Positions 39,472-50,453 of a stretch of 64,000 nt of DNA are shown one piece after another. The notes beneath the pieces were generated by a model. It worked only from the letters and a program-made list of their open reading frames with translations. It had not been told where the DNA came from and did not search any database. The stretch is from Arabidopsis thaliana (taxonomy: Eukaryota; Streptophyta; Magnoliopsida; Brassicales; Brassicaceae): NCBI RefSeq assembly GCF_000001735.4, contig NC_003074.8, positions 744,101 to 808,100 on the forward strand. The letters are read 5' to 3'. Position 1 is the first letter of the stretch, and each line of letters starts with the position of its first letter. The position numbers and the translations under genes are program-made.

Positions 39472-42048
39472 TCAGTTTGTTTTAGTCTTCTTCCCGAACA
39501 GTAAATCCCACGAGTATGTGTTGCCTTTCTTTTCCGCGACCTCCACACGCTTTCCTCCAACCTGCAAGCCGTTCATTTTAATCAAAAGACTGCTTTCAAC
39601 AGAGTAATAACTGCCCCTGTTTTCTCTTTGTCAGATGTGTTTGTCACATTATAATGGAAACAAAACGACATCTCATACCGGTAACTTTTGAAGAAAATTA
39701 ATGGATGAGCAAAGTACCTTGTCCATGAGCCAGAAGCCAAGGGAAGGCATGTACTGCACTAGATACATCACGAGTAGTACTGGCTGAAAAACAGTGAAAA
39801 AGAAACTTATATATCAGACATCTAAACCGAGTATCACATATGCAATATTTATAAAGATGTACCTGATATGAAATCCAAGCTTCCTTCAAGTTATGAGATG
39901 CAGCGATTATAGTCAGCTCTGCACATCGTTCAGATGACACACGTTTCTGCGTAGCAAAGAGAATAGATGCTTGAGAGAAATCAAGTTGAGCAAGGAGCTG
40001 AAGTTAGAATCTCCAAATGTTGACAAAGAATATGATTCTACGTGTATCTACAAGGAAATAATGAATCAAGCAATGGGAGAAGTACTTGCTGCTCACAACT
40101 TAATCAAATAATCACAATCATAATAAGTACCAACCTCAGGAGACTTGCTGTCTTCCGAAGTTGATGTTCCTGTACCATTCCAGGTTTCTATTGGACCAGG
40201 ACAAACGACGGTAACCTTGATTCCCTTCTGACAGAACTGAAACCATGCACAGATGATTGTAAACTAACTGTTAGTTTTTGTAATTGATTGTGCTATTTTC
40301 AACAATAAAATGTAAATGAAAAAACATAGCGAATCAACATATGAAGCTTATTAAAACTCAGGAGTAGCTGTAAATTTTCACTTGTGATTTCAATAAGTCA
40401 ATTTCTGCCAACTAATTAGCAAGCACAACAGTTTCTTTACTTCTAACATACCTCAGAACGCAAGCTGTGGAAGTAGCCATGAAGAGCATGTTTTGAAGCA
40501 GAATATATAGCCTGTCCAGGTGATGGTACCTTTCCTGCAGCACTGCTTATCTGAGCATAATTGACGTGAATTATTACTCATGACATTTAACCCAATAAAA
40601 TGGACAATTAGTGCATGATCATAGCCTGAGTTCCATAACATTCAAGCTATGGTAAATACTAACCTGAACGAAACCTTAAATTGTCTATATACCCTAGTAT
40701 CCTCAGATTTAACATATATAGTCAAGATTCAATACTGTGATTACAACAATTAACTAACATATAAAACGCAATGTTATCCACATATATAAACTATGATATG
40801 AAGCTCAATCCTTAAATATAATTCCACAAAATTAACAAAAACTATCCCCCAGTAGTCTCCACGTACCACAACAAAATGACCCCCTCCTTGTTTTAGCATA
40901 TGAGGAGCTACCAACTTTGTCAGAGATATCGTCCCAAAGACATTAACATCGAATGTAGTCTGCACACAAAATCATAGATTAACCATATGTCAGAAAGAAA
41001 TATCAAAATCACCCATGTCCTAATTGTTACAGGCTAACTATGGCAATAGAAACAAAAAATACCTTGAGAGTTTCCTCAAGAATTAATAATCTTGCCTACG
41101 AATTTTACGCAATTAATTTTAGTACCTTGAGAGTTTCCTCACTTGCATCCGATGCCTTGGATTTCTGCAAGGAAAAGAGTATGATGATGACACCCGCTTG
41201 AGTAAACATATCTAAAGCCTAAGACTCTCTATTGAGTAGATACAAAACTTTAGCAAGGAAATTACTTACCGGACGCTCAAAGGCAGCATTGTGAACCAAA
41301 TAATCAACACCAGCTCCAGGGAAAAGCGACACTGCTTGCTCTACAACATGTTTGAGTGACTCTTCGCCGCTAGCTAAATCTAAAGGCAAAACCTTGACAT
41401 CTTCTGGTGCAAATTTACCTAGAAGAAGAATACAGAGTCAGTTACATCACGTGTCAACAAAAAGCTCACAATTGTAAACTGGAGAGCTTTCTTTGATTCA
41501 TTGTGTAAGAAAGTACCTTTAAGCTCACTCTTAACCCGATCCAGTTCAGCTTTATTCCTAGCAGAGAGAATAAGCTTGGCATCTAAACTTGCAAACTGTT
41601 TAGCAAGAATTTCACCTGAATCCAATCATAAACATGAAGAGTAAGCAGCCACAATAAAAGTTATCTCTTCACAGATATATAATCCTAAGAAAACATTCGT
41701 TACCAATTCCACGGCTAGCCCCTGTGATCCAGACGACCTGAGCAAAACCAAGAAATCTGAATTAATGCTCAGAGATTGAAATAATCGAAAACTCAAATCA
41801 ATCCCACTAAATTCCATTTTTTCCTCTATCAATCCAGTACCTTGCCTTGTATGGCCTCACGCTTCACATGCTTCTTCGAAATCAAGGTAAAATCTCCTAC
41901 ACAAAGCAAAGATCAATCCTTTTATACATAAAAGAAGTTAAACATTGCATTAGAAATCGTCAGAGTTATTACCATCGGCGAATGCAAATTTGAAGAGCAG
42001 AACGATAAGAAGAAGCGCTCCGAGAGAGAAGAAGAGTAGAGTCAGCAT
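39472..42048 (-). CDS. membrane-anchored short-chain dehydrogenase/reductase (DHRS7-like)
   Basis: Twelve coding exons on minus: 42048-41973, 41896-41841, 41737-41704, 41615-41517, 41418-41270, 41164-41126, 40959-40867, 40550-40452, 40236-40135, 39946-39863, 39783-39718, 39561-39472, giving 328 residues. The hydrophobic N-terminus (residues 2-23) is a signal anchor, probably ER. The Rossmann cofactor motif TGASRGIG is at 49-56, followed by LVHNAA, the catalytic serine near 185 (ISSAAGK) and YSASK with Y198/K202. The enzyme is therefore a complete classical SDR; the substrate (a steroid- or retinoid-like ketone or alcohol in animal relatives) is unknown. Exons 6-11 have an inverted paralogous copy at 49.3-50.65 kb. 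The intron after exon 6 carries a duplicated exon end. Confidence 0.94.
41061..41148. repeat. duplicated exon-6 end within SDR intron
   Basis: The last codons of exon 6 plus its donor (TACCTTGAGAGTTTCCTCA as read on plus) occur twice, at about 41,061-41,079 and 41,122-41,140, 61 bp apart. The downstream copy lies in the intron and recreates a perfect donor site context (CTCAAG/GTA on minus). Seen directly in the sequence. Confidence 0.8.
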
Positions 42049-42273
42049 TTTCTCGGATTGAAGCAACCAGCGAGAGACCAAGTCTTCTTACCCGTGGGCA
42101 AAATATGTTGACAGAAATAAATGTAGGAGTAGAACATAAATTATTAATATATAGGGACCTGTATGCAATTAATCTTATATACCAAAATCTTATTACATCC
42201 GAATGCCATTGTTCCTATCATTGTGTTGTCTTTCGATCAAAAAACCCCAAATCTCTGTTTGCAGAGAGGACGA

Positions 42274-42336
<63 letters not shown>

Positions 42337-42338
42337 CT
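42049..42338. promoter_or_regulatory. bidirectional promoter region SDR / LUC7A
   Basis: The divergent start codons of the SDR gene and the LUC7 gene are 290 bp apart, so this block holds both promoters and leaders. The right end is a pure GA dinucleotide run in the LUC7 leader (listed separately). Confidence 0.5.
42279..42332 (+). repeat. (GA)27 microsatellite in LUC7A 5' leader
   Basis: Uninterrupted GA dinucleotides for 54 bp, ending 6 bp before the ATG at 42,339. GA/CT runs near plant start sites can bind BPC/GAGA-binding proteins (family knowledge); length polymorphism between accessions is expected. The repeat reads open in several frames and creates spurious long frames on both strands. 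Confidence 0.95.
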
Positions 42339-45300
42339 ATGGACGCTATAAGGAAGCAGCTTGATGTGCTCATGGGAGCTAACCGAAACGGCGACGTTCA
42401 GGAGGTGAATCGCAAATACTACGACCGTGATGTGTGTCGTCTTTACTTGTCTGGTCTCTGCCCTCACGATCTCTTCCAATTGACGGTGCTTACCTTTATA
42501 TTTTTTCAGTTTATTACTTAGTTGTCTCTTTGAATAAAAAAACCCTAATTTCACTTTTGAGCTAATCTTTTGTGTTTCTGCTTTAGCTCGAATTGATAAC
42601 TGGTATTTGGTTACTTGATACAGTGTGCAGTTTTGTATCTTATAGAGTATATCTGAATTCTGAAACTTGTATCGCTTCACTGTTTTCTATGAGTATCTGT
42701 CTAGTAATTTAGTGCATGGCTACTTTGGTTTGCCTAATAACTGATGCTCCTTTTACATTTCTGTTGTTATCAGAAAATGGATATGGGACCATGCCCAAAG
42801 GTGCACTCTTTGCAGCTTCGGAAAGAGTATCCTTTGTTTACAGTAAGTTTAGTATTTACCTTATACGGTTACCATGAAGGCCGCCTACTTCCATGGCCTC
42901 TTTCAATTGAATTTGACATTTGAACATACTTACTAATTGGGTTGATATCTGTTTTTTGCTCATGTTTTTGCTCTTCTTCCTGGTTTTTGCTTGAGATAAT
43001 ACGTTAAATGAATGGATAGTGCATATAAGACTAGCCTATGCAGATTAGTTACAAAAAAAAGTTGGTGTCATTGTTATGTTTAGTTTGATTCTACAGTGGC
43101 ATGTTGTTCTCTTTCCACTCCTGTGTTGCTTTAACTCGCCCTTAGATACCGAGAAGCAAGGGCAAAAGGTGTTGATAACTACGACAGGGAATTGGAAGAT
43201 GCCATAGACAGGCTTATCGTTGAGTGTGATAGGAAGATTGGTAGGGCCCTTAAGCGTCTTCAAGAAGAGGACGCCAAAGCTGCCATTGCCATTTCTGTCT
43301 CTGAAGTCACTCAGGTGATTATTTGATTTTGAAATTTGGTTTATGTGTCTTCTAAGTTTGCAACACTCAGGTTTGTTTATCATCATTACATTGTTTAACT
43401 GCAGTCGCCTGAAATTCTCGAGTTATCGGAGAAAATCAAAGAGAAGATGAAGGAAGCAGATATCCACGGTAAAAATTAAAAGAATATTGCCCAGCAAATA
43501 TTACTTTGCTGTTTCGGCTTTGTTTTTGCAAATAATTCTTGACTGGTTATTGGTAGTCTTTCAAAGTTCTGATGTCACTTTGCAGATCTTGAAGGCAAAA
43601 TGGATCTTAAGATTAGAGCTCTTGAGTTAGTCGAAGAGATGAGGACCAAGAGAGCTGACCAACAGGTGAATTTGCTTTCGCTATTGGCTTAATGAGCATT
43701 TTTGCTTTTTTACTTTACCTATGTCAACTAGAAAGTCCTTTGTCTTGTTTTTTCATGTAGGCGGTGTTGCTGTTGGAAGCCTTCAACAAAGATAGAGCAT
43801 CCTTGCCACAGCCCGTTCCAGCTCAACCACCATCTTCCGAATTACCTCCACCGGATCCTCGCACTCAAGAAATGATAAATGAGAAACTGAAGAAGGCAGA
43901 AGATCTTGGTAAGGGAAATAACCCTAATTTGTGTTTGGTTATTTGTCTATGGTCATCTTAATTTAGAGCTCATTGTAGTGGAAAGTTGAAACTGCTTAAA
44001 TATCCACGGTCTAGTATTCCCTGCCGGCTGGGAATTTCTACTGGCTAATCTAAGATTTCCTAACCTATAAATTGCTTAAACTGTATATACCTAAGATAAG
44101 GAAATTTCTTCCCGTTGTATGTTACTATATCTATGTTAAGGAAACACTGGACTTCACGAAGTTTTATATAGATTGTATGGTTATTTGATATTTTAGGTGA
44201 ACAAGGAATGGTTGATGAAGCCCAGAAAGCCCTGGAAGAGGCTGAAGCTCTTAAGAAGGTGTGTTCTCTTTCTTATTTCTTTTTCTTTTCCCCCTACTTT
44301 TATTAGTCACTAATAATTGTTGGGCCTAAATTTGTTTCAGCTTACAGTTAGACGAGAACCTCCAGCAGATTCAACGAAGTACACCGCTGTTGATGTGCGC
44401 ATCGTAAGTTACCATCACTCCTCCCAATGATGCCTTAAAGATTCACATTCCTTCTATATTTATCAGTTTGTTTTGGAAAGTACCGTTGAATATAGGAATG
44501 ACAACAGTCATATATTAACGTTTAGGTAAAGAGTAATAGTTTATTTGAGTAAACCCGTTTGATTGCTTTCATAAAAGTTACTATTTGGACCAAAAGTATA
44601 ACATCTTCGCATCCCCTGTTTAATGTATCTACACATTGGTTTCATCTTCTAACCTCACTTATTGTTCCTATATCTTCTCAGACAGACCAAAAGTTGCGTC
44701 TATGTGACATATGTGGAGCATTCTTGAGCGTCTATGACAGGTTAAGTTCCTTGCTCAAACTTTCTGCATTATTGTTTCCCTTTTGGATTGAAAGAGAAAA
44801 AAGGTAGAAATAGTCTTTTGACTCCGGCTATTGTACCTCCTCCTTTCACCAGCAGGCTTTTTGGGCAGGATTACTTTTGCAGCTATAATAAATGTGCGTT
44901 CTTTTCTTGATTTTATTGTGCTTGAAGGATCTTACTAGTAGAGATTAACTAATGGAGTTTTTAACGTTATACTGTTTTAATATGCTATCGTCAAATGTTT
45001 AGCATTTGGCTATGCTAATTGGAACTTTTGTGATGCTACAGTGATCGCCGTTTAGCTGATCATTTTGGGGGGAAGCTTCATCTAGGATACATGCTAGTCC
45101 GGGACAAATTAACAGAGCTTCTGGTAAACTAATAACACAATCTACTTTATCTGATGATGGATGAAACTGCCTTCTTATATTTCTCTTCGTTTACTTCAGG
45201 ATGAGAAGGCCAATATACGCAAGGAAAGGTTAGGTTTTAGTTCTAGCTTCTTGTTTCATTGTTTTATTACGGTGTTGATTTGAAATTGACTTCATAGTGA

Positions 45301-45662
45301 ATACTTAAAACCATACTTAGATCAAAGGAACGGAACAGTAAGGAGAGAGAATCAAGTAAAGACCGAGAGAAAGAACAAGAAACTAGTCGTGAACATCGAA
45401 GAGATTATGATCGCAGGAGTAGAGATCGAGATAGGCACCATGACCGTGATCGTGAACAAGACAGAGACTATGATCGGTCACACTCAAGAAGCAGACGTAG
45501 GTCACGCTCACGGTCCAGGTCAAGAGATAGACCAAGGGACTATGATCGCCACAGGTATAAAACCAGAGTCATGGTTGTCTTCTTTTTTCCCTAAGAACTT
45601 CACATTTTCCTTACAAATGGTTATGTCAAAATTCTTTTTGCAGGCGTCACAACCGCTACTAG
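42339..45662 (+). CDS. LUC7A: LUC7-like U1 snRNP-associated splicing factor
   Basis: Thirteen coding exons: 42339-42485, 42774-42826, 43146-43314, 43405-43468, 43586-43665, 43761-43908, 44197-44258, 44341-44403, 44682-44740, 45042-45123, 45200-45228, 45321-45554, 45644-45662, giving 402 residues. LUC7 proteins help U1 snRNP select 5' splice sites. Features in order: N-terminal CCCH zinc finger (CRLYLSGLCPHDLF with the next Cys/His in GPCPKVHSLQL); a charged coiled-coil (about residues 90-235); a C2H2-type finger (LCDICGAFLSVYD, then HFGGKLHLGY); and an arginine/serine/aspartate-rich tail (SRSRRRSRSRSRSRDRPRD). Predicted nuclear. The symbol comes from gene order and recall (At3g03340, also called UNE6). 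Confidence 0.94.
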
Positions 45663-46237
45663 ATCGATCGGTCTTGCTGTCTAACAGGGTTTACAAGTTA
45701 CAAATGGTTTTAGGATCTATCACCGAAACTTTTTTCTGTCTACATGTATGTTACTCAAGTATGTTAGATGAGTTTCAGAAAATTTCACATCTTTTTCTTT
45801 TACCACAAACTAAAGACTTGGAAGAAACAAGATGTGGTTTATGTTTTTACCACATCTGAGAAGCGTGTATGCACTATCATCGAACGAAACAACCGCGCGA
45901 ATAGATTCTCGAACTATCTATGTACCTTGATTACAATCGTGGAAGTAATTAGAAATTATATGATTTTGTAGTTATCTATATTGGAATTCAGAATTTGTTA
46001 TACTTAAACTAGACCAGTTATTTCAGTTAGGAATTTATCTACTTGTCTCGATTACAAACAAGGACCTTTGATAACGACTTTTTAAGATTGAAAGCGGATA
46101 TTTATTAACTTTTTCACGTACATTATTACTTTAGTAATCAAAATATTAAAGTTCTTAGAGAAATACAGAAAAGGAAGAAAGATAAGATACAATATAACTT
46201 AGAAGTGAGTGATCATGAAGTCAATAAGTCATCATAA
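45663..46237. other. intergenic, convergent 3' ends
   Basis: 3' UTR of the LUC7 gene and 3' flank of the small minus-strand gene. A long frame reading through 45,389-45,859 is an alternative reading of the RS exon plus intron, not a gene. Confidence 0.5.
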
Positions 46238-46456
46238 TCATATGGGAATGGAACGAGAGACCTTGGGATAAACATGGGTGGCCGGATGACCCATAATGCG
46301 GCGACCTTTGGCGTGCTTAAAGATATAAACCAATGCTCCGACCGGCCATTCAACTATTCCGGCTGCTACAAACGCCACAAGCCCTAACGTCGGTCCTACC
46401 ACTTTGCATCTACAAGGGTTTCCGCCCGTTCCGCACTGCACGCATATCGGAATCAT
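46238..46456 (-). CDS. small cold-regulated-type protein, 72 aa
   Basis: Single exon, 72 residues. The N-terminus has a cysteine cluster (CVQCGTGGNPCRC), followed by a hydrophobic segment (GPTLGLVAFVAAGIVEWPVG) and a basic tail with KHAKGRRIMGHPATHVYP. Its size, position and cysteine pattern match what I recall as a 'cold-regulated protein' of Arabidopsis (At3g03341), conserved in Brassicaceae and beyond but without known biochemistry. It has a good promoter: TATATAAA about 115 bp upstream. Possibly membrane-associated. Confidence 0.85.
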   Translation of the reverse strand: MIPICVQCGTGGNPCRCKVVGPTLGLVAFVAAGIVEWPVGALVYIFKHAKGRRIMGHPATHVYPKVSRSIPI

Positions 46457-47127
46457 CGTTGGTTAAAAACTGATCAAGCCGATGAAATGTTTGTTGATGT
46501 TATAGGGATATGATGTATGGAATATGAGTAGAACAAGAAGTGGAAGATGATGGAGAGTTGGATTGTGATGTTTATATAGAGACTCAAGCGAATCATTTCA
46601 CTCTCTTTTTAAATTCTTCTTCTTAATTGTTTTTATCAAGTACGTAGGGTCGGTCCGTATTATTCTCATCTTTCACTTTAACACGTGTTGTGTTCTAGAG
46701 TATACATGTGGTTTAAGGTGGATACGTGTTGCTTCGATAGTTCTTTATGCTCCCGAAAATTTTCAAACGAAATTAAAACTCTTTTTTTAGCTTCTTCACT
46801 GAAAAAGAGATGGGCCTTAAAACAGGCCGGATTCAAAAGCAACCAGGCCAGTCCATTACAAAAATCCTATAACCTTATATAGGACTAATGGTAACCAGAA
46901 AAAATTGACCTCGTCAATCTAAGACTTATTCAAAACTGAAGAACCTTACAATTTTGCATTTTAATGTGTATGATCTGGTCTCCACCAAATGCATATAGGT
47001 GATGTAGAGATATGACGCTGCATATACTTTACATGCACATGCATTTCGTTTATATATGTATGCTTTATATGTGTTATTTTTTGCAAATCTTGAAATCAAA
47101 AGACATTTCCCATTAATCATAATAATC
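46457..47127. other. divergent intergenic region
   Basis: Promoter and leader of the 72-aa gene (TATA box at 46,571-46,578) on the left and the promoter of the small plus-strand gene on the right. No other gene. Confidence 0.45.
46571..46578 (-). promoter_or_regulatory. TATA box of the 72-aa cold-regulated-type gene
   Basis: TATATAAA on the minus strand, preceded by TCTC, 115-122 bp upstream of the ATG at 46,456. Confidence 0.55.
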
Positions 47128-47463
47128 ATGATCATGATGAAACTTAAACCTCTGATTCTAGTCTTTTTCTCAATGTTCCTCGTGTTACACTATCTCACTA
47201 ATCAAACCAATTCCGATTCTTACCTCGGAGGACATACCGGAATTACAACTCCGTTGCGGCCACCACCACCAAGAAAGACATACTGCAGCAAGTCATCTTC
47301 ATCTCCACCTCCGCCGAAATACATGTATGTAACCGGTGTGCCTGGGGAACTCTACCGGACCGAGCCAGATGACCAATGGGGATATAATTCTAGTGTAAAC
47401 CGAAATCTGGTTAAGTGTCTCTTGGTTATTGTAATTGTGGGGTTTGGAGTTATAAATTTGTGA
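47128..47463 (+). CDS. orphan small secreted or membrane protein, proline-rich
   Basis: Single exon, 111 residues from the ATG at 47,128 (MIMMKLKPL); an in-frame ATG at 47,056 would add 24 residues but bury the signal peptide, so the later start is preferred. Residues about 5-25 form a signal peptide or anchor (LKPLILVFFSMFLVLHYL). The middle is rich in proline and serine with two proline runs (LRPPPPRK, SSSSPPPPKYMYV). The C-terminus is a second hydrophobic segment (VKCLLVIVIVGFGVINL). I do not recognise the family. Two hydrophobic ends around a short polar, proline-rich loop suggest a small membrane protein. It is the last gene before the inverted-repeat module. Confidence 0.6.
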   Translation: MIMMKLKPLILVFFSMFLVLHYLTNQTNSDSYLGGHTGITTPLRPPPPRKTYCSKSSSSPPPPKYMYVTGVPGELYRTEPDDQWGYNSSVNRNLVKCLLVIVIVGFGVINL

Positions 47464-47733
47464 AAACAGACAGCTATTGTTTGTGTAAGCAATTTTATGG
47501 GTAGCTCTAAAATACGGTGTTTGCATCGTAATATATGTATGTTCGAATTGTTTTCTATATTATTATTTTTTAAAATCGTTCCTTTCGGGAAAAAAGTGAA
47601 AAAAAAAATGCTAAACCGTGATAAAGAATGTCAAATTTCCTTGTTTTACTTAGTTATCAACGAGTTCAAAAGATTTCGATTTTCACTCACTCAGTGATCC
47701 ATTTAGACCAAACCCGAAGCCCAATTTTACTTA

Positions 47734-48372
47734 GTTAATTTGATAGTGGAGTTCTTGCATGTCTAAATTGGGCCTCACAGTCCCACCTTGATATCGGAAA
47801 AATTATCTGTTGAGCTGAAATTGAAATTGGATTTTCCGTTAGGTTTACCTGGTATTGAAATTAGAATTGAATTTTCGGTTAAGTTTACCTGGTATTGAAA
47901 TTAGAATTGATTTTGGTTTCGGTTTACACTGGTTAAGAGAAGAAAACAAAAACAATTGCACGCGATGGGGATTTCAGAGAGGAGTGCGTAGATTAAAAAA
48001 GGCATGATTTCCAAAGGGGTACACCCACAGAAGTGCTCTCACGCGCTCAACGCTCACTTTGTGAGAGTGGGGGTGAAATACAGCCTTCTGATTGGTTGAA
48101 AAACTCTAAAAAAAGTGAAATAGTATACATGTTGCTAGCTCCATATTAGTTTTTCGTCTTCTTCTCTCAATCTGATGAAAGTTGTTGTTTTTAGGTACAA
48201 TTCATTCTATTCAAAACAATTTTGACGTCTCTCAATCCCATTTTAGATACAATTGATTCTATTTCAGGTTTTGGGGTTATTTCTCAAATCGATTCCTGTC
48301 ACCAAAATCAAAATCTGAAAGCAAATGGTTGATGAGGATCACTTGGAAGATTTTGTCTGTGTTTGACTATGG
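47734..48372 (+). repeat. left arm of 7.5-kb inverted repeat
   Basis: Matches the reverse complement of 54,734-55,265. The inner roughly 440 bp (about 47,930-48,372) is nearly identical, with one visible substitution (CACTTGGAAG versus CACTTAGAAG) and a few length differences in A-runs. The outer part carries about 100 extra bases, including a local tandem repeat of a 40-bp phrase (TTTACCTGGTATTGAAATTAG, twice). The outermost shared bases are GTTAATTTGATAGTGGAG. Confidence 0.85.
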
Positions 48373-48384
48373 AGTTGCACATAA

Positions 48385-50453
48385 ATGGTTAGGGATCAGA
48401 GGAATAAGTTGACTCAGGAAGTTTCTTCTGCTTTCAGCGGCAAGCTCAACATCCTTGTAAGTTCCCTTCTCATGCTAAAGACATTTGTTGTTTTCTATGC
48501 TTTTTTTATTGAATTTTCTACACATTGGAATCTTCACCAATCTTGAAATTCTACATATCACATTAGCTCGTATCCTTGCAAGTTTCTTATCCGATAGAAC
48601 AATCTTCGAACCATTCTGCCACACTTTTATCAGGTTTCTATATATGTTTGGTCTTAGGATTGAATGGTTTAGACTTTTGGTGGTTTTGCCTCGAATGATC
48701 AGCTATCTGTCTATTCCATACATGTAATGTGAAGGCTTACGGTTTTTTGTTGAACCATATAGTGATGCTTGTTGATCTCATGTAAGTTTTCCATCTATTA
48801 GGCAAGATCTGTTATATGTTAACATAGTTAAGATTACCAGCACCGGAGGAAATCGCGTCACTGGTTGCTTTTCTTTGCCTTCCTGCAGCCTCCTACACTA
48901 CAAGACAGGAAGAGCTAAAAGCATGCTTAAATGATTGCAAATCCAGTGGTTTAGTGGTGTCTGGTTCGGTTAGAGATCAGAGGGATAAGTTGATTCAGTG
49001 GCAAGCTCAACATTCTTGTAAGTTCCCTTCTTCTGCAAAATGCTTGTTAAAACTGACTCTCTAGTTTTTTCTCAGCATTGTGATCAGAATCGTCATTGAT
49101 CTTGAAATAGTTTATTGCATTAGCTCTGCATCCTTATAAGTTCCTTCTCCATCAAAACATCCTCATACAAATCTATTTGCTGGCTACGCTTTTGTCAGGT
49201 TTCTTCATTAGGTTTGTCTTAGCCTTGAACGGTTGAGATTTGTGTTGGTTTTGCCTTAAATGCTCTGTACCTTAGTTTTATGTCGTTTCATCATCATATT
49301 TTTTTTCTTGCAGAAATCCAAGGCATCGGATGCAAGTGAGGAAACTATCAATGTACTAAATTAATTGCATAAAATCCGTAGGCCATACAATGGTTTGCTT
49401 GGTGACATATGATTATTCAATGACTTTGTGTGCAGACTACATTCGATATCAATGTCTTTGGGACGATAACTCTTATAAAGTTGGTCACTCCTCATATGCT
49501 AAAACAAGGAGGCGGTCATTTTGTTGTGGTACGTGGAGACTAACGAGGGATAGTTTTTGTTAAGTGCCCTAATTTTGTGGATTTGTTGAAGGATTGAGCT
49601 TCATATCATAGTTTATGGATATGGATATACATTGCGTTTTTTATATGTTAAATCTAAGGCTTTTAAGCTATGTATAGATAGTTTAAGGTTTCTTTTGTAT
49701 TTTTGTCTTCTGCTTGCTAAATTCCAAATCATGTTACCGTATACACATCTTGAGAAGTCAAACTACGGTTAGCTATTCTTGTATGTGTTAATTTTCCATT
49801 TCCTTGGGTTAAATGTCATGATTAATAATTCACGTCAGTCTATAGATAAGCAGTGCTGCAGGAAAGGTACCATCACCTGGACAGGCTATATATTCTGCTT
49901 CAAAACATGCTCTGCACGGCTACTTCCACAGCTTGCGTTCTGAGGTATGTTAAAAGTTAAAGAAACTGTGGTGCTTGCTAATTATTTGGCAGCTAATGAC
50001 TTATTGAAAGTCACAATAGAAAACTCACAGCTACCTCAGAGTTTTCTGATTTGATTTTTTCTTTTACATTCCTTTTCACTAATTGCTGAGAATAGCACCA
50101 TAAAGTAACAATTCACAGTTGGTTCACAATCTGCCTATGGTTTCAGTTCTGTCAGGAGGGAATCAAAGTGACCGTCGTTATTCCTGGTCCAATAGAAACG
50201 TTGAATGGTACAGGAACATCAACTTCGGAAGACAAGAAGTCTCATGAGGTTGGTTAACTGATTGTGATTTGTTGATTAAGTTGTCAGTTTTTTGTACTTG
50301 TACCTTTCCTTTAAGCAACTAATCAGTCTTGTAGACACATAGAATCCTCTTCCTTTTCAACATTAGGATCTTCTATCTCCGGCTTCTTTCTCTTTTTATT
50401 TCCACTCAAAGATCTTTTCTTTTGCTACACAGAAGCGTGTGTCATCTGAATGA
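48385..50453 (+). pseudogene. chimeric short-chain dehydrogenase, truncated
   Basis: Six exons join in frame: 48385-48456, 49314-49352, 49436-49528, 49846-49944, 50147-50248, 50433-50453, giving 141 residues. The first exon reads VRDQRNKLTQEVSSAFSGKL, which is tropinone-reductase-like. The remaining exons are a copy of exons 6-10 of the SDR gene at 39.5-42.0 kb, with the same exon lengths and splice sites. The copy keeps the catalytic serine (ISSAAGK) and YSASK but lacks the TGxxxGIG cofactor motif. It ends early because CGA of the parent exon 10 (SSERCAE) has become TGA. It may be transcribed and spliced, but is unlikely to be an active oxidoreductase. The annotation may treat it as a gene; I call it a pseudogene with a potentially intact reading frame. 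Confidence 0.75.
48839..49020 (+). pseudogene. tropinone-reductase-like fragment, rearranged
   Basis: Reads PEEIASLVAFLCLPAASYTT, which resembles the C-terminal end of tropinone-reductase-like SDRs. It then runs directly into RQEELKACLNDCKSSGLVVS and GSVRDQRDKLIQ, which resembles their N-terminal half. The order is therefore C-terminal piece then N-terminal piece, as expected from a tandem array with the middle deleted. Its end repeats the sequence at 48,393-48,470 (GTTAGnGATCAGAGGnATAAGTTGA) but has lost about 22 bases, which breaks the frame. Confidence 0.6.

Noticed and set aside
42105..42521. Long plus-strand frame of 138 codons running through the GA repeat into LUC7A
   Set aside because: It is open only because the GA dinucleotide run has no stops; the true LUC7A start is the ATG at 42,339 in this frame, and upstream codons are leader sequence.
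42237..42680. 147-codon minus-strand frame with a long LS dipeptide run
   Set aside because: Antisense reading of the same GA repeat and the LUC7A first exon/intron.
45389..45859. 156-codon plus-strand frame overlapping the LUC7A RS exon
   Set aside because: Out-of-frame reading of the repetitive RS-coding exon continuing into the intron and 3' UTR; the true frame gives the RS tail and stops at 45,662.
47995..48085. GC-rich stretch in the inverted arm considered as a tRNA or structured RNA gene
   Set aside because: No tRNA A/B boxes or cloverleaf could be laid out; the short internal palindrome (CTCACTTTGTGAGAG) is just part of the repeat arm.
48485..48727. 80-codon plus-strand frame in the inverted-repeat module
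   Set aside because: Lies in what is probably intron of the chimeric SDR, and its sequence matches the degraded repeat of 49,020-49,260, where the frame is not kept.
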